The translations under genes and the position numbers were made by a program. This document shows, piece after piece, positions 5,426-5,466 of a DNA stretch of 5,466 nucleotides. Where the stretch lies: NCBI GenBank assembly GCA_003648125.1, contig QMOE01000200.1, positions 1 to 5,466 of the forward strand, given 5' to 3'. Every line of letters begins with the position of its first letter. Position 1 is the first letter of the stretch. The notes under the pieces are model-generated. The model saw only the letters and a program-made list of their open reading frames with translations, ran no database searches and was not told the origin of the DNA. This DNA comes from Chloroflexota bacterium (GTDB lineage: Bacteria > Chloroflexota > Anaerolineae > B4-G1).

Positions 5426-5466
5426 GGTTGAGTAGCCGAAGGCGTATCGAAACCCTTGTACTGAGC
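5426..5466. repeat. Second copy of GGTTGAGTAG repeat, cut by window end
   Basis: GGTTGAGTAG at 5426-5435 is identical to the arm at 3686-3695. The following bases to 5454 (ending TATCGAAACC) form a weak hairpin: GGTT with AACC and GCC with GGC around GAA. The tail CTTGTACTGAGC resembles the TTGAGCCTGTCGAA stretch inside the foldback at 3709-3720, so both belong to one repeat family. TCAACC at 5403-5408 can also pair with GGTTGA at 5426-5431. The element continues past the window. The 5247-5425 stretch before it shows no gene and no convincing promoter. Confidence 0.6.

Overview
The window is a compact bacterial chromosomal segment, moderately GC-rich by eye, holding six protein-coding genes and several short inverted or dispersed-looking repeats in the gaps between them. 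I see no tRNA, rRNA, CRISPR array, transposase or phage gene. The organism cannot be fixed from this sequence. The sigma70-type promoter, consensus Shine-Dalgarno, GTG starts, short GH57/DUF3536-type protein and REP-like intergenic repeats would fit an environmental, possibly Chloroflexota-like bacterium, but that is a weak inference.

Left part (1-991). About 190 bases of non-coding DNA hold two adjacent hairpins and a candidate promoter, TTGACA-17-TGTAAA, that lies partly inside the larger hairpin. The one plus-strand gene follows: a PP-loop ATPase of the TtcA type (tRNA 2-thiocytidine synthesis). It converges on the minus-strand genes, and the 84-base gap between them is filled by a 17-base palindrome and a strong stem-loop that probably serves as a two-way terminator.

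Middle part (992-3631). This looks like a four-gene minus-strand operon, read from high to low coordinates. It begins at an extended -10 promoter (TGTTATAAT) and runs malQ (GH77 4-alpha-glucanotransferase), a single-domain cupin with a perfect AGGAGGT ribosome binding site, a 54-residue coiled-coil protein I do not recognise, and a left-handed beta-helix protein of the gamma-carbonic-anhydrase family. The last three genes are packed very tightly: a 1-base gap, then an ATGA overlap.

Right part (3632-5466). A 254-base spacer holds the malQ promoter, a roughly 93-base foldback element and three exact copies of TCTCTGTG. Beyond it is a GH57 glycoside hydrolase with DUF3536-like C-terminal motifs, on the same strand as malQ but probably a separate transcription unit. 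The last 220 bases have no gene and end in a second copy of the GGTTGAGTAG repeat, which runs off the window.

Functionally, the GH57 enzyme and MalQ form an alpha-glucan (glycogen or maltodextrin) pair. The cupin, coiled-coil and gamma-carbonic-anhydrase-like genes are tied to malQ by layout, but their link to glucan metabolism is unknown. The TtcA-like gene is an unrelated neighbour.
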